NCBI GenBank assembly: GCA_950097145.1
Contig: CATNCF010000019.1
Span: 1-54,386, forward strand
Source of the DNA: an uncultured Lachnospiraceae bacterium
GTDB lineage: Bacteria; Bacillota; Clostridia; Lachnospirales; Lachnospiraceae
Reading direction: 5' to 3'
DNA: 54,386 bases
The stretch's first letter is position 1. The number at the start of each line of letters is the position of its first letter. Positions 17,593-27,704 of this stretch are shown one piece after another. The position numbers were made by a program, and so were the translations under genes. The notes beneath the pieces were generated by a model. That model had not been told where the DNA came from. It did not search any database and saw only the letters and a program-made list of their open reading frames with translations.

Positions 17593-17732
17593 TTGATTTT
17601 GAAGAAGAATTGAAGAAATTTAAACCAAGCCTGGAAGTGGAAGAAGCTGAGGATGCCATATATGACAGAGATTTAACAGATATGACAGATATTATGCAGG
17701 AAATTCTGAAAGAAGCAAGGCAGCAGCGGTAA
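17589..17732 (+). CDS. Small acidic 47-aa protein
   Basis: ATG 17589 overlaps the folC TGA (ATGA), and GGAGG lies at 17579-17583, so translation is coupled to folC. The protein is very acidic ('MIDFEEELKKFKPSLEVEEA') with an amphipathic C-terminal helix ('TDIMQEILKEARQQR'). Similar short acidic proteins follow folC in other clostridia as far as I recall; the function is unknown. Confidence 0.7.
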   Translation: MIDFEEELKKFKPSLEVEEAEDAIYDRDLTDMTDIMQEILKEARQQR

Positions 17733-17754
17733 ACTTTAGTAAGGAAGGACTATT

Positions 17755-19071
17755 ATGGATTCTTATAATAAAATTTTACGTTTGTCGAATACTCTGTACA
17801 ACGACGGATTGGAAAAAGCAAATCTCAGGGATCTGTCAGGAGCGGCAGAATCGCTGAGAAAAAGTCTGAGATTTTACAAGGCAAATATACAGGCCAGGAA
17901 TCTTCTGGGGCTTGTATATTTTGAAATGGGAGAGGTGGTGGACGCCCTCAGCGAGTGGGTGATCAGCCGCAGCCTTCAGCCGGAAAACAATCCTGCAGAA
18001 CAATATTTGGAGGCGATTCAATCCAACCGCTCCAGGCTGAGTTCCGTCAATCAGACCATTAAGAAATATAATCAGGCGTTGATTTACTGCCAGCAGAACA
18101 GCAGAGATCTTGCTATTATCCAGCTGAAGAAGATACTTTCTTCCAACCAGGGATTTGTGAAAGGGCATCAGCTCCTGGCTCTTTTATATATGCAGGACAA
18201 GAAGTATGAACTTGCAAAGAGAGAACTGCAGGCGGCAGCGAAGATTGATACCAATAATATTACCACGCTCCGGTATATGCGGGAGGTCAGTCAGTATGTG
18301 CAGAAGGATTCTTCCACAAAGACTGCCCACCGCAAGAAAGAACCCACGGCTTCCTACCAGAGCGGCAATGATGTGATTATCCAGCCCACGTCTTTTAAGG
18401 ATACCTCTCCGGTAATGACAATTTTGAATCTTATCATCGGCGTGGTGATTGGAGTACTGCTTACCTGGTTTTTGATTATTCCCAATGCCCGTCAGAGCGC
18501 CATATCAGATGCCAGGAAAGCGGAATTAGAGGCGAATAATGAGCTTACTTCCCGCACCCAGGAGATCAAGGGGTTGGAGCAGGAGATTGAGGAACTCAAC
18601 AGCCAGATTAAGAAGATGGAAGGACAGTCGGATGACAGCCAGAAAGTAATCGACAATTATGAGCAGCTTTTGTCTGTTTATGATGCTTTTGCACAGCAGA
18701 ATATCCAGGGAGCAGGAGATGCCATTGGAAATGTAGATCCTAATCTCCTTGGAACCCAGGCTAAAGCAATGTATGAGACTTTGAGCGGTCAGGTAAATGA
18801 ACAGTATATTGCCGCAGTTTACCAGCAGGCAGAACAGGATTACAACGCCAGGAAATTCCCGGAGGCAGTGGAAGGACTGGAAAAAGTGGTGCAGACAGAG
18901 GAAGATTATCAGGATGGGTATGCTATTTATTATCTTGCCCAGTCTTACCGCCAGACAGGAGATACGGAAAATGCCAAAAAGTATTATCAGCGTATGGTGG
19001 AACTGCATCCGGGAACCCAGCGCGCCCGTTCTTCCCAGCGCTATCTGGATGAGCTGAACCAGCAGCCTTAA
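17755..19071 (+). CDS. Membrane-anchored TPR-repeat protein
   Basis: 438 residues. Cytoplasmic TPR repeats (about 10-185; for example 'AAESLRKSLRFYKANIQARNL' starts the first, and 'AIIQLKKILSSNQGFVKGHQ' marks another), one membrane helix (about 222-243, 'ILNLIIGVVIGVLLTWFLI'), an external coiled coil (about 252-290), then further TPRs near the C-terminus ('GYAIYYLAQSYRQTGDTENA'). The topology suggests a scaffold spanning the membrane. It lies between folC and the spoIIA operon and has its own terminator. Start: ATG 17755 with AAGGAAGG. The partner is unknown. Confidence 0.85.
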   Translation: MDSYNKILRLSNTLYNDGLEKANLRDLSGAAESLRKSLRFYKANIQARNLLGLVYFEMGEVVDALSEWVISRSLQPENNPAEQYLEAIQSNRSRLSSVNQTIKKYNQALIYCQQNSRDLAIIQLKKILSSNQGFVKGHQLLALLYMQDKKYELAKRELQAAAKIDTNNITTLRYMREVSQYVQKDSSTKTAHRKKEPTASYQSGNDVIIQPTSFKDTSPVMTILNLIIGVVIGVLLTWFLIIPNARQSAISDARKAELEANNELTSRTQEIKGLEQEIEELNSQIKKMEGQSDDSQKVIDNYEQLLSVYDAFAQQNIQGAGDAIGNVDPNLLGTQAKAMYETLSGQVNEQYIAAVYQQAEQDYNARKFPEAVEGLEKVVQTEEDYQDGYAIYYLAQSYRQTGDTENAKKYYQRMVELHPGTQRARSSQRYLDELNQQP

Positions 19072-19092
19072 ATTTAATAATAGAAATGTATA

Positions 19093-19122
19093 CAAAAGAC
19101 GTCATTTATTGGCGTCTTTTTC
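19093..19122 (+). terminator. Terminator of the TPR gene
   Basis: AAAAGACG (19094-19101) / CGTCTTTT (19113-19120), followed by a T tract. Confidence 0.8.
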
Positions 19123-19124
19123 TT

Positions 19125-19161
19125 ATCCTATAGGAAATTCCGTTGAAACTGCCTATAGGAT
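19125..19161. repeat. 10-bp perfect inverted repeat
   Basis: ATCCTATAGG (19125-19134) and CCTATAGGAT (19152-19161) around 17 bases. It is followed up to 19235 by GC-rich self-complementary sequence (CCGCCGCAGGCGG and GCCCTCCGGGC). There is no gene between 19072 and 19275. Confidence 0.55.
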
Positions 19162-19235
19162 AAAAAGCCCTCCGGGCAGGATCGCCCTGCGGCGGAAGGG
19201 AATTATGTTGCAAAAGCAGCCCGCCGCAGGCGGAG

Positions 19236-19259
19236 AATCCTGCAAAGCAGGATTTTTTT
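19236..19259 (+). terminator. Terminator-like hairpin directly before spoIIAA
   Basis: AATCCTGC (19236-19243), loop AAA, GCAGGATT (19247-19254), then seven T. It ends only about 5 bases before the ribosome site of spoIIAA. A promoter upstream would have to read through it, and a promoter downstream has no room. Confidence 0.7.
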
Positions 19260-19275
19260 ATAAAAGGAGGAAGTT

Positions 19276-19581
19276 ATGGAACATATTTATGAGAAAGAAT
19301 ATGGATGCCTGATCTTGAAAATGCCAGCAGAACTGGATCACCATGAGGCAGAATTTCTAAAAGAGGAGGCGGATCAGCTTCTGCTGAAATATCCGGTGCG
19401 CAGTCTGGTATTTGATTTTGCAGATACCTGCTTTATGGACAGTTCTGGAATCGGGGTTATTATAGGAAGATGTAAAAATGTGAGGTTTTCCGGAGGATAT
19501 GTAAAAGCAATCCATTTAAATGATCAGATACAGCGGATTTTTCAATTGTCCGGTTTAAAGAAGATCTTGGAAGTGGAATAG
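19276..19581 (+). CDS. spoIIAA: Anti-sigma F factor antagonist
   Basis: STAS-domain protein of 101 residues that releases sigma-F by binding SpoIIAB when dephosphorylated. The phosphorylated serine lies in 'TCFMDSSGIGVIIGR' (DSSG, about residues 56-59). First gene of spoIIA; it ends 26 bases before spoIIAB. Start: ATG 19276 with AAAGGAGG. Expected activity: predivisional cell and forespore. Confidence 0.95.
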   Translation: MEHIYEKEYGCLILKMPAELDHHEAEFLKEEADQLLLKYPVRSLVFDFADTCFMDSSGIGVIIGRCKNVRFSGGYVKAIHLNDQIQRIFQLSGLKKILEVE

Positions 19582-19607
19582 AATCAGGGGATTAGAAGGA
19601 GGATAAT

Positions 19608-20039
19608 ATGGAATATTTAAGAAATGAGATGAAGATGGAGTTTTTGGCGCTGTCTTCCAATGAGGGATTTGCAAGAGTTGCCGTGGGGGCATTTGTTGCA
19701 GAGCTGAATCCTACGGTGGACGAGCTGGCGGATATAAAAACTGCTGTCAGTGAGGCAGTAACCAATTGTATCATCCATGGTTATGAACAGAAGGAGGGAA
19801 GTATCTGGATTCATTGCCTGATTGAGGGACGCCAGGTGGAGATTTCCGTGGTAGATACCGGGAAAGGAATCCGCGATGTTGCCCAGGCAAGGGAACCGCT
19901 GTTTACCACCAAGCCGGAACTGGAACGTTCCGGGATGGGATTTGCATTTATGGAGGCGTTTATGGATGAGGTAGAGGTGGTATCGGAGCCTGGGAAGGGT
20001 ACCGGTGTCACCATGAGGAAGATAATCGGGGAAGGGTGA
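19608..20039 (+). CDS. spoIIAB: Anti-sigma F factor (serine kinase)
   Basis: GHKL-fold kinase of 143 residues that holds sigma-F and phosphorylates SpoIIAA. N box 'SEAVTNCIIHGYEQ' (about 47-60), G1 box 'VVDTGKGI' (about 82-89) and G2 'ERSGMGFAFMEAFMD' (about 106-120) are all intact. It overlaps the GTG start of sigF by three bases. Start: ATG 19608 with AAGGAGGA. It is a useful reference for the degenerate GHKL-like domains in the transporter operon at 31.8-38.9 kb. Confidence 0.96.
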   Translation: MEYLRNEMKMEFLALSSNEGFARVAVGAFVAELNPTVDELADIKTAVSEAVTNCIIHGYEQKEGSIWIHCLIEGRQVEISVVDTGKGIRDVAQAREPLFTTKPELERSGMGFAFMEAFMDEVEVVSEPGKGTGVTMRKIIGEG

Positions 20040-20785
20040 GACCATTGAATGAGACAAATGTGAGTGAAGCGAAAGTCTGCCGGCTCCTTCAAAAGTCTCA
20101 GGCAGGCGACCGCCTGGCAAGGGACGCCATGGTGGAGGATAATATGGGGCTGGTGTGGAGTATTGCCCGGAGATTTTCTAACCGGGGCTATGATTTAGAA
20201 GATTTATTTCAGGTAGGTAGTATTGGGCTGATGAAGGCTATTGACAATTTTGACCTGTCTTATTCGGTGAAATTCTCAACTTATGCCGTACCCATGATCA
20301 CCGGTGAGATCCGGCGATTCCTGAGGGATGACGGCATGATTAAAGTGAGCCGCAGTTTAAAGGAAAACGGGGCAAAGACTAAGCAGGCAAGGGAGAAGCT
20401 GCAGGCAAAGTTTGGAAGAGAACCAAATCTCCAGGAACTTTCTGAAGAAACAGGGCTTCCCAGGGAGGAAATTGTCATGGCCCTGGAAGCAAACGGCGAA
20501 GTTGAGTCGATTTACCGTTCAGCAGGTCCGGCGGAAGGGAAGGAGATTTGTCTTGCCGACCGCCTGGCGCAGGAAAAGGACAGTCATGAGATTCTTTTAA
20601 ACCATATGGTATTAGAGCAGCTTCTTGAGGAACTGCCGGAATTGGAACGGAAGCTGATCGACCTGCGTTATTTTAAGGAACAAACCCAGACCCAGGTGGC
20701 TTTAGAGCTTGGAATCAGCCAGGTCCAGGTGAGCAGGCTGGAGAAAAAGATACTTTTGGGCATGCGCAAAAAATTTATTAAATAG
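20036..20785 (+). CDS. sigF: RNA polymerase sigma-F factor
   Basis: Forespore sigma factor, 249 residues. Region 2 ('EDLFQVGSIGLMKAIDNFD' and 'YSVKFSTYAVPMITGEIRR'), region 3 ('FGREPNLQELSEETGL') and region 4 with helix-turn-helix 'TQVALELGISQVQVSRLEKK'. The start is a GTG (20036) inside the spoIIAB stop, preceded by GGGGAAGG; this overlap fits coupled translation and stoichiometry with its inhibitor. It controls early forespore genes, including sigma-G, which would in turn act on the spoVA promoter at 26767. Confidence 0.95.
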   Translation: MRPLNETNVSEAKVCRLLQKSQAGDRLARDAMVEDNMGLVWSIARRFSNRGYDLEDLFQVGSIGLMKAIDNFDLSYSVKFSTYAVPMITGEIRRFLRDDGMIKVSRSLKENGAKTKQAREKLQAKFGREPNLQELSEETGLPREEIVMALEANGEVESIYRSAGPAEGKEICLADRLAQEKDSHEILLNHMVLEQLLEELPELERKLIDLRYFKEQTQTQVALELGISQVQVSRLEKKILLGMRKKFIK

Positions 20786-20793
20786 GAGTGGGT

Positions 20794-21903
20794 TCATCGG
20801 TACTGGCTGCGGAATTCCCCAGGCGTCATCTGATAAGTATTTTTAAAAGTACGGTAAAAATTGCTTATATCGGAGTAACCGATTTTATATACGATTTCTT
20901 CCACGCTGAGTTCTGAGTTGACCAGAAGATAGGCAGCCTCTTTCAGGCGCAGTTTTTGAAGAAGGCTGGAGAAGGTATACCCAGTCCGTGATTTGATATA
21001 TCGGCTGAGATATCCTGTACTTAATCCCAGATGCTTTGCCGCCATTCCTAAGGTGACAGTGGATTTATGTTCTGTAATATATTGGAAGATTTTGTCTGAT
21101 GTCATAGAACTGCTTGGGCCGGAAAGCTTCTGCACGTCTTCTATGTGGTTTCGGATAAGCTGTGCAAACAGCAGCAGGATATAACTGTTGCTCAATAGCA
21201 GGCTGTGATTGTGGTTTATTTGTGATTCATAATAGAGCTGCAGTACCAGATGGCATATTTCTTTGTTGTATCCGCAGTGAAACAATAAAATAGAGGAAAA
21301 ATCTTTTTCATACAGCATCTGCCAGAAATAGTCGGAAAGTTCATTGTTTTCCATCAGAAGAGGGAGAAACATTTTTTCAAAAGAGGAAGACCGCATGATA
21401 ATATTCAGGACAAGATCTTCGTCGTGGGGAGCAAAAAAGCTCTGAATCGTGTTGGGGCCTACGACAATCATACTTCCGGCAGGGAGATGGTAAGTTTTGT
21501 GGTTGAGATTGAAACTACTGCTTCCCTGCAGTACATAGGTCAGCTTAACAAATTCCAGTGCGTGATCAAATACTGGCAGATAGCGCAGATGCTTGAAAAT
21601 GACACATTCTGAATTGGCCACAGGAGGATAAACCATCTCAAATGCGCCGGGGGATGGTTCCTTGGGCATCAGTGTCTGGGGAGAAAAAAACTGGCACTCA
21701 TAAAAATAGGTAGAGATATCAGAAATAGGATCTGTGGGAAGTTCCACAGGGTTTTTCATATTTTTCTTGTATTCTGTTACAAACTCTTCCCAGTTCTTCA
21801 CAGGGGGAATATTGTCATAGGGGTTTGCAAAATAAAGCCTGCGGTAAGCTTTCTCAGCAGGCTCAAATTCTTTTAGGACAGATAAAATTTTTTCATCATT
21901 CAT
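20794..21903 (-). CDS. AraC-family transcriptional regulator
   Basis: 369 residues. The C-terminal 100 residues have the two AraC helix-turn-helix motifs: 'LGMAAKHLGLSTGYLSRYIK' and 'VEEIVYKIGYSDISNFYRTF', with the signature ending 'TPGEFRSQYR'. The middle (about 115-200) is a cupin-like ligand domain ('YHLPAGSMIVVGPNTIQSFF'). The N-terminal 100 residues are not a recognised domain. It ends 8 bases from sigF, convergent, without a visible terminator between them. It is divergent from the rhamnosidase gene (175 bp apart), so control of that gene by a sugar signal is likely, though inferred. Confidence 0.9.
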   Translation of the reverse strand: MNDEKILSVLKEFEPAEKAYRRLYFANPYDNIPPVKNWEEFVTEYKKNMKNPVELPTDPISDISTYFYECQFFSPQTLMPKEPSPGAFEMVYPPVANSECVIFKHLRYLPVFDHALEFVKLTYVLQGSSSFNLNHKTYHLPAGSMIVVGPNTIQSFFAPHDEDLVLNIIMRSSSFEKMFLPLLMENNELSDYFWQMLYEKDFSSILLFHCGYNKEICHLVLQLYYESQINHNHSLLLSNSYILLLFAQLIRNHIEDVQKLSGPSSSMTSDKIFQYITEHKSTVTLGMAAKHLGLSTGYLSRYIKSRTGYTFSSLLQKLRLKEAAYLLVNSELSVEEIVYKIGYSDISNFYRTFKNTYQMTPGEFRSQYR

Positions 21904-22078
21904 GGGCGTCTCCTTATAAGATTATGGGTTTTTATAAGTACAAGTATAAAATAGAAGGTCTTATAAAGCAAGTACTTAGTAACAGTGACACCAGGGGATT
22001 TTTGGTTATATAATAAAAATACTTATCGACAAAATAGAAAAATCTATGAAAAACTAACAAGAAGGGAAGGATGGAGAG

Positions 22079-25000
22079 ATGAGTAGAAGAGTAAAGCTGC
22101 TTGCAGCAGCCCTTGCCGGGTGTGTGGCGTTTACCTCGGTTCCAGTATATCTTTTGCAGGCGGCTGTGATCACAGAATCAAGTACTGCAGAAGTTACAAA
22201 GATTACCGGATTAACCACAGAGTATCAGACAAATCCACTGGGCATTGAAACGTCAGGCGTTCACTTTGGATGGAAAATGGAATCTGATGTAATCGGTGCA
22301 AGGCAGACGGCCTATCAGGTGAAAGTGCTGGCGGAAGATTAGTCTGTGGTCTGGGACAGCGGCAAGGTTGAAAGCGGCCGTTCTACAGGGATTGCCTGCA
22401 AGGGTACCCTTGCCCAGCGTACTAGGTACAATTGGGAAGTTACTGTCTGGGATCAGGCTGGCAATACCCATCGGGAAACTGCCGCTTTTGAGACAGGGGT
22501 CACAGATGTCCAGGAGTGGAAAGAGGCAGAATTTATCTGTATGAACAGAAGCCGTCTGGCGCCTGTCTTTCGGTGTGAACAGGCTCTGACAAAGACAGAC
22601 GTTAAGAAAGCAAGGCTGTACATAACAGCCCTTGGGGCGTACCAGGTATATGTAAATGGAAACCGTGTAGGAGAATTGGATGAGGACGGAAACGTAGTTT
22701 ATCACCACATGAATCCTGGGTATGGCAATGCCAGAGAGAGTCTGGGATATCAGACTTATGACGTTACACCGTTCCTGGCAGGAAAAAGCTCTGCGGCAGT
22801 GTCTGTTATGGCGGGAACCGGATGGTATAACGGCATGGCAGAGACCAACAGCCAGCCGGCAGTAAAAGCCCTTTTGATGATCGATTACAATGATGGAAGC
22901 CAGCAGGTGGTTAAGACCAATACCACAGACTGGAAAGGAACCCTTGCCGGAGGGATCACGGCATGCGGTGTCTATTATGGAGAAGATTACAATGGACTGT
23001 TTGCAAAACAATTGGGGGATTACACCCAGGCAGGTTATGACGACAGCGCATGGGTCAATGCCCAGGACGGCGGTTCAGGAACTGCGGCAAGTCCCTGTAT
23101 TACCAACAAGTTTGAGGCACAGAACGCTTCCTTTGTGCGGCTTTCGGTGCAGGAGTCAGGTCCGGCAGACAATAATAATGAGAATTTACTGCAGATTATG
23201 GAATTAGAGCTTTTGGACGGACAGCAGAAAAATGTAGTGAAAAATGTTGTTCCCCAGATTTCTAATTCCTGGTCGCCCAATGGGCAATGGGCTCCAGAGC
23301 ATCTGACAGACGGGGATCTGGGAACAGTTACGGATTATGGATATACATCCGAGGTATTGGGACGCGATAATAAGACGTCCTGCCAGATTACGAATCCCAT
23401 CAGCATTACCTTTGCTTTGGATCAGGCAGTATCTTTTGAGACATTGAAACTCTATCCCCGGACTGCCGTAAGATCCGCATCAGGAAACGAATGTGCAAAT
23501 TATCCCAAAAAGTTTACTCTCGAGGTTTCCCAGGACGGGAGTACCTGGACGCCGGTAGACTTGAACGGGACAGAAGAAGGGAACGGATATACTGTTGAGA
23601 GTCTGCGGAATACAGAGTTATTCCCAGAGGTGGAAGCAGAGCATATTGATACAGATTTTGGCGGAAATGTGAAGGCGAAAAAGGTGAAAATCAGTGTGTC
23701 ACAGGTAGGGCCTGCAGTTGTTGAAGATGGCGAAAATCGTCTGCAGATTATGGAACTGGAGCTGTGGAACGGCGTGGAGAATGTCGCCAAAGATGTAGTT
23801 TAGGCGGTATTTATGCAAATTATCCCAAGATTTATACCGTATCTGTCTCAGAAGATGGAACAAACTGGCGGGATCTTGTGGTAGATGAAGATAAAGGTAT
23901 GGTAAGAAAACTGGCGGATCTTCAGAATATGAAGATGTCCACAGCTAGCTTTCAAGGTGTGATCCGTGCCCAGACAGGGCTTCCAGGGCGGATGACAGGG
24001 GCGTTTGACCAAAATCCGGTTTCAGCTTATAAATACCTTGGAAATAAGGCAGATTCAGAGTATGAAGGCGGTGAAGTTAATATTACGGAGCAATATGAAG
24101 GAGAAGATATGTTTGCCCAGGGTGTCGAGCTGAAAAAAGGCGAGACTATGGTGGTAAATATGGGACAGAACCTGACAGCCGTACCCAATATCCGTTTCTC
24201 AGGAAAACTGGGAAGCATGGCGACTATGCGGTTTGCAGAGATGTTAAATGACGGAAGCCATGTGGGAACCGGAGCGTTTGACGCTGACGGCCCCAAAGGT
24301 TCCATTTACCAGTACAGCCTGCGGGGAGCAAGATCCAGGGCGGTCTATATGTTTGCAGGAGACGGTGTGGAAACTTACCAGCCCAGTATGTCGTTCTTCG
24401 GGTATCAATATGTGGAAATTACAGCAACGGATGATATTGTGCTCTATGGGCTGACTTCTAAGGGAATCTCCTCTGTATCAGACCAGACTGGAAGAATTAC
24501 CACCAATAATCAGAATGTGAATAAACTGTTTTCCAATGTATTGTTTGGACAGCTCAGTAACTATTATACCACTCCCACAGACTGCAACCAGAGAGACGAG
24601 CGTCTTTCCTGGAACGGAGATACCCAGGCATTTGCCCAGACAGCCGTGTATAACTTTGATTCCTATGCGTTTCTTCTGGATATGCAGGACATTTTCCGGG
24701 AGATCATGGATAAACATGATTTTGTTCCCTCTGTCACAGACCAGAGCGGTAATTTCTTCGGCAATTGGGCAATGGGATGGAGCGACGTGCTCATTATCGT
24801 GCCCTGGACCCTTTACTTACAGACTGGAGATGTGAGTATTCTGGAAGAAAATTGGGATGCATTCCAGAAATATATGCAGTTTATGCTGCGCAGCGAGCGG
24901 AGCCCCGACCACTGCGGAATTCCTGACAACAGACAGAATTATGGAGACTGGCTGTCTTTCCAGGGAACCTGTCTGGAAGTAATGACCGATTACTATTATG

Positions 25001-26766
25001 GCTATATGAATCAGATTATGGCAGAAATTGCCGGAATTCTTGGAAAAGACCAGGAACAGGCGGCTTATGAAGCGAAATTCCAGGCGATCAAACAGGCATT
25101 CCTTAGAGATAATGTAACGTTTAACGATGAAAACCTGGTAATTAAATCCGGGGAAGGCAATATCAACTATCAGTTTATGCACAGCGCCGGAAAGGGAGGA
25201 AAATGGGAGAATAATTCTCAGACTTCTCTGTTATGGATGCTGAAACTTGGATTTTACGAGAATGATGCTATGAAGGATGCGGCAGAAAAACTCCTGATTG
25301 ATAATATCAGAAATGAAAATCCTGCTTCTGACAGCATCCGTGCTTCGGCAGGGAAAAATACTCTCGCTGTTGGATTTTTGGGATCGAATGTAATTACTCC
25401 GGTGCTGACAGAAAACGGGAATGCAGATGTATCCTATGACTTACTGTTGCAGGACGGGCTTCCTTCCTGGCTCTTTGAAGTGAAAGCAGGAGCAACAACT
25501 ATATGGGAGCGTTGGAATTCCTATGATCCAGGCAAAGGCTTTGGCGATAGAGAGATGAACTCCTTTAATCATTATGCATATGGTTCCGTGGTAGAGTGGA
25601 TGTACCGTTATATGGCTGGAATCTCTTCCGATGTGAAGAATCCTGGATTTAAAAATATTATTCTGCAGCCTGCTCTGGATACAGGGAAAAAATACAATGG
25701 GGAAGAGCGCATTCACAGCGTGGATGCTTCTTATGATTCTGTGTATGGAACCATCGTTTCTTCCTGGAAGACCCAGGACGGAAAACTAGCGTCTTACCAT
25801 ACCAGTATTCCAGCAAATACCACGGCAGTATTGTATCTTCCCGTAGAAGAAATTGCGGCGAATCAGGTTCCATCCACTGCCGGCGTTACTTTTAAAGGGA
25901 TGACAGAACATAATGGACAGAAAACAGCAGAGTTTACCTTGGAGTCCGGTGGATATGATTTTACAGTGTCAGATGGGAAATTAACAGTTAATGGCACAGA
26001 AGGGAAACCAGGAGATAAACCGGGAGAAGATAAGCCAGGAGAAGATAAGCCGGGAGAGGAACACCCAGGTACAGAACAGGAAGTTTCTCTGGCAGACTGC
26101 CAGATTGGTACAATTCCAACACAGTATTACAATGGAACGAAGAAAGAGCCTGCAGTAACAGTAACGTATAAAGGCAAGGCACTGGTTAAGGGAAAAGATT
26201 ATGGAATTGTATATCAGAATAATATGAACATTGGGACAGCAAAAGCAGTTCTGACGGGATCTGGAAATTACAAGGGAACGGCAGAAAAATCCTTTGTGAT
26301 TACGGTAAAGAAGAAGGCTTCCTATACCGTTGGCAATTATAAGTATAAGATTGTCAATGCCAGGACAGACGGCAAAGGAACCGTGAAAGTCACTGGCGTA
26401 AAGAGTAAATCTGTGAAAAAGAAGCTGAAAAAGATTTCGATACCCGCTAAGGTAAAAGTTGGCGGCAGGCAGTTTGCAGTGACAGCAATTGAGAAAAATG
26501 CTTTTAAGGATTGTGTGAAAGCTGCAAGCGCAGAGATCAGGGCAAATATCACTTCCATCGGAAGCAAAGCCTTTGCGAACTGTAAGAAATTGAAGAAGAT
26601 CACGGTCCGCAGCACAAAATTGAAAACGGTTGGGAAAAATGCGTTCCAGAAAATAAACGCAAAGGCAGTCATTCAGGTTCCTAAGGCAAAATTAAAAGCT
26701 TATAAAAAGAAATTGAACAAAAAGGGACAGAAAAAGACTGTAAAAATTACTGATTTGAAAAAATAA
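22079..26766 (+). pseudogene. Secreted alpha-L-rhamnosidase (GH78), disrupted
   Basis: Large extracellular enzyme that would release L-rhamnose from plant or bacterial glycans. Order: signal peptide (1-30), beta-sandwich start, Bac_rhamnosid_N ('ALGAYQVYVNGNRVGELD'), F5/8 type C modules, GH78 (alpha/alpha)6 barrel with 'DCNQRDERLSWNGDTQAF' (catalytic acid region, 24580-24640), Pro/Gly/Glu-rich linker (repeated PGEDK), a bacterial Ig-like module and a BspA-type LRR tail ('IEKNAFKDC', 'IGSKAFANCKKL'). It is broken twice: TAG at 22340-22342 after 87 codons, and a frame change at about 23800. The second break falls where the second F5/8 module is missing its central 80 or so residues compared with the first, so a deletion is likely. 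The downstream frame has no ribosome site. Confidence 0.85.
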
Positions 26767-26796
26767 GAATAATTTAACAGAACTTATGGCATACTA
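26767..26796 (+). promoter_or_regulatory. Sigma-G promoter of the spoVA operon
   Basis: GAATA (26767-26771), spacer of exactly 18, CATACTA (26790-26796). It matches the forespore sigma-G consensus GHATR-N18-CATWHTA at every defined position. spoVA operons are sigma-G dependent in Bacillus, so pattern and context agree. Confidence 0.8.
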
Positions 26797-26826
26797 CTTC
26801 CAAAGATGGAAAAAGGAAGTGAGTAT

Positions 26827-27051
26827 ATGAGCCATAGTACGATTTATCGGGTATGCCTCCTGGTAGTTGTGGTACTCACAATTATCGGAGGCATTTTCTA
26901 TTACATTAATTATATGGAAAACCATACAAAAGTGACAGAGGGGACTTTGGTGATGGAGGATGCAGGAAAAGATATATCTGCTGGTTGGAACGGAGAATCT
27001 CAGGAAAGAGAGGGTATCTCATGGCTGGAAACACAGAAACAGTATATCTGA
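26827..27051 (+). CDS. Small single-pass membrane protein, first gene of the spoVA operon
   Basis: 74 residues. Start: ATG 26827 after AAAAGGAAGTG. One N-terminal membrane helix (about 8-29, 'VCLLVVVVLTIIGGIFYYIN') and an acidic external or lumenal tail. Its 3' end overlaps spoVAA by 31 bases, so the two are co-translated. It is directly downstream of the sigma-G promoter, which implies forespore expression. I do not recognise it as a known SpoVA subunit. Confidence 0.7.
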   Translation: MSHSTIYRVCLLVVVVLTIIGGIFYYINYMENHTKVTEGTLVMEDAGKDISAGWNGESQEREGISWLETQKQYI

Positions 27052-27671
27052 AAATTGAGCAGAACGTGTTGGTAAGAGAACCGTCAGTGACATTAAAAGA
27101 CATTGCCAAGATTACCTGCACCAACCGTCCGCTGATTAATAAGATGAAGCAGATAAAAGTCTATCATTTTCAAACTCCGGCAAACCAGAGTAAAAAGAAA
27201 ATGCAGACAGAAGTGTTTTCTGTATTAAAGATTATTGAATTGATTGGGCAGGAATTTCCTAATGTGGAGATTCAAAATATCGGGGAAAAGGATTTCGTCC
27301 TGGAGTATCAGCCCAAAGAAGAAGCGAAATGGCTGTCTTATTTAAAAACTGTTGCGATATGCATTTTAATTTTTTTTGGTTCTGCATTTACCATTATGAC
27401 CTTTAACAATGATGTGGGAGTAGGAGAGGTATTCATGGATTTTTATCAGCAGGTGATGGGAACCGAATCCGATGGATTTACTGTGTTGGAAGTATGTTAT
27501 TCCATAGGGCTGTTTCTAGGGATTATGGTATTTTTCAATCATGTGGGAAGGAAGAAGATTACCCACGACCCTACCCCCATACAGGTGGAAATGCGTACCT
27601 ATGAGAAAGATATAGACACCACCTTTATTGAAAACTGCGGACGTAAAGGAAGCAGTAATGATGTGGATTAG
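27021..27671 (+). CDS. spoVAA: Stage V sporulation protein AA
   Basis: 216 residues. Part of the SpoVA channel in the spore inner membrane that moves dipicolinic acid in during sporulation and out at germination. The N-terminal soluble domain ('YLKIEQNVLVREPSVTLKDI') is followed by two membrane helices (about 107-130 and 150-175). Start chosen at ATG 27021 (AGGAAAGAGAGGG upstream); an upstream in-frame TTG (26985) lies inside the previous gene and is less likely. The family match is moderate in my reading, strengthened by the order AA-AB-AC. Confidence 0.88.
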   Translation: MAGNTETVYLKIEQNVLVREPSVTLKDIAKITCTNRPLINKMKQIKVYHFQTPANQSKKKMQTEVFSVLKIIELIGQEFPNVEIQNIGEKDFVLEYQPKEEAKWLSYLKTVAICILIFFGSAFTIMTFNNDVGVGEVFMDFYQQVMGTESDGFTVLEVCYSIGLFLGIMVFFNHVGRKKITHDPTPIQVEMRTYEKDIDTTFIENCGRKGSSNDVD

Positions 27672-27704
27672 GAAATTCGTTGAGAGGAAAAGGAGCCGGT
27701 TAAG

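Noticed and set aside
22340..22342. Pyrrolysine or suppressed amber codon
   Set aside because: No pyl genes or methylamine context, and a second frame break lies downstream, so ordinary decay is simpler.
26008..26060. Direct repeats as a regulatory array
   Set aside because: They encode the PGEDK linker of the rhamnosidase.
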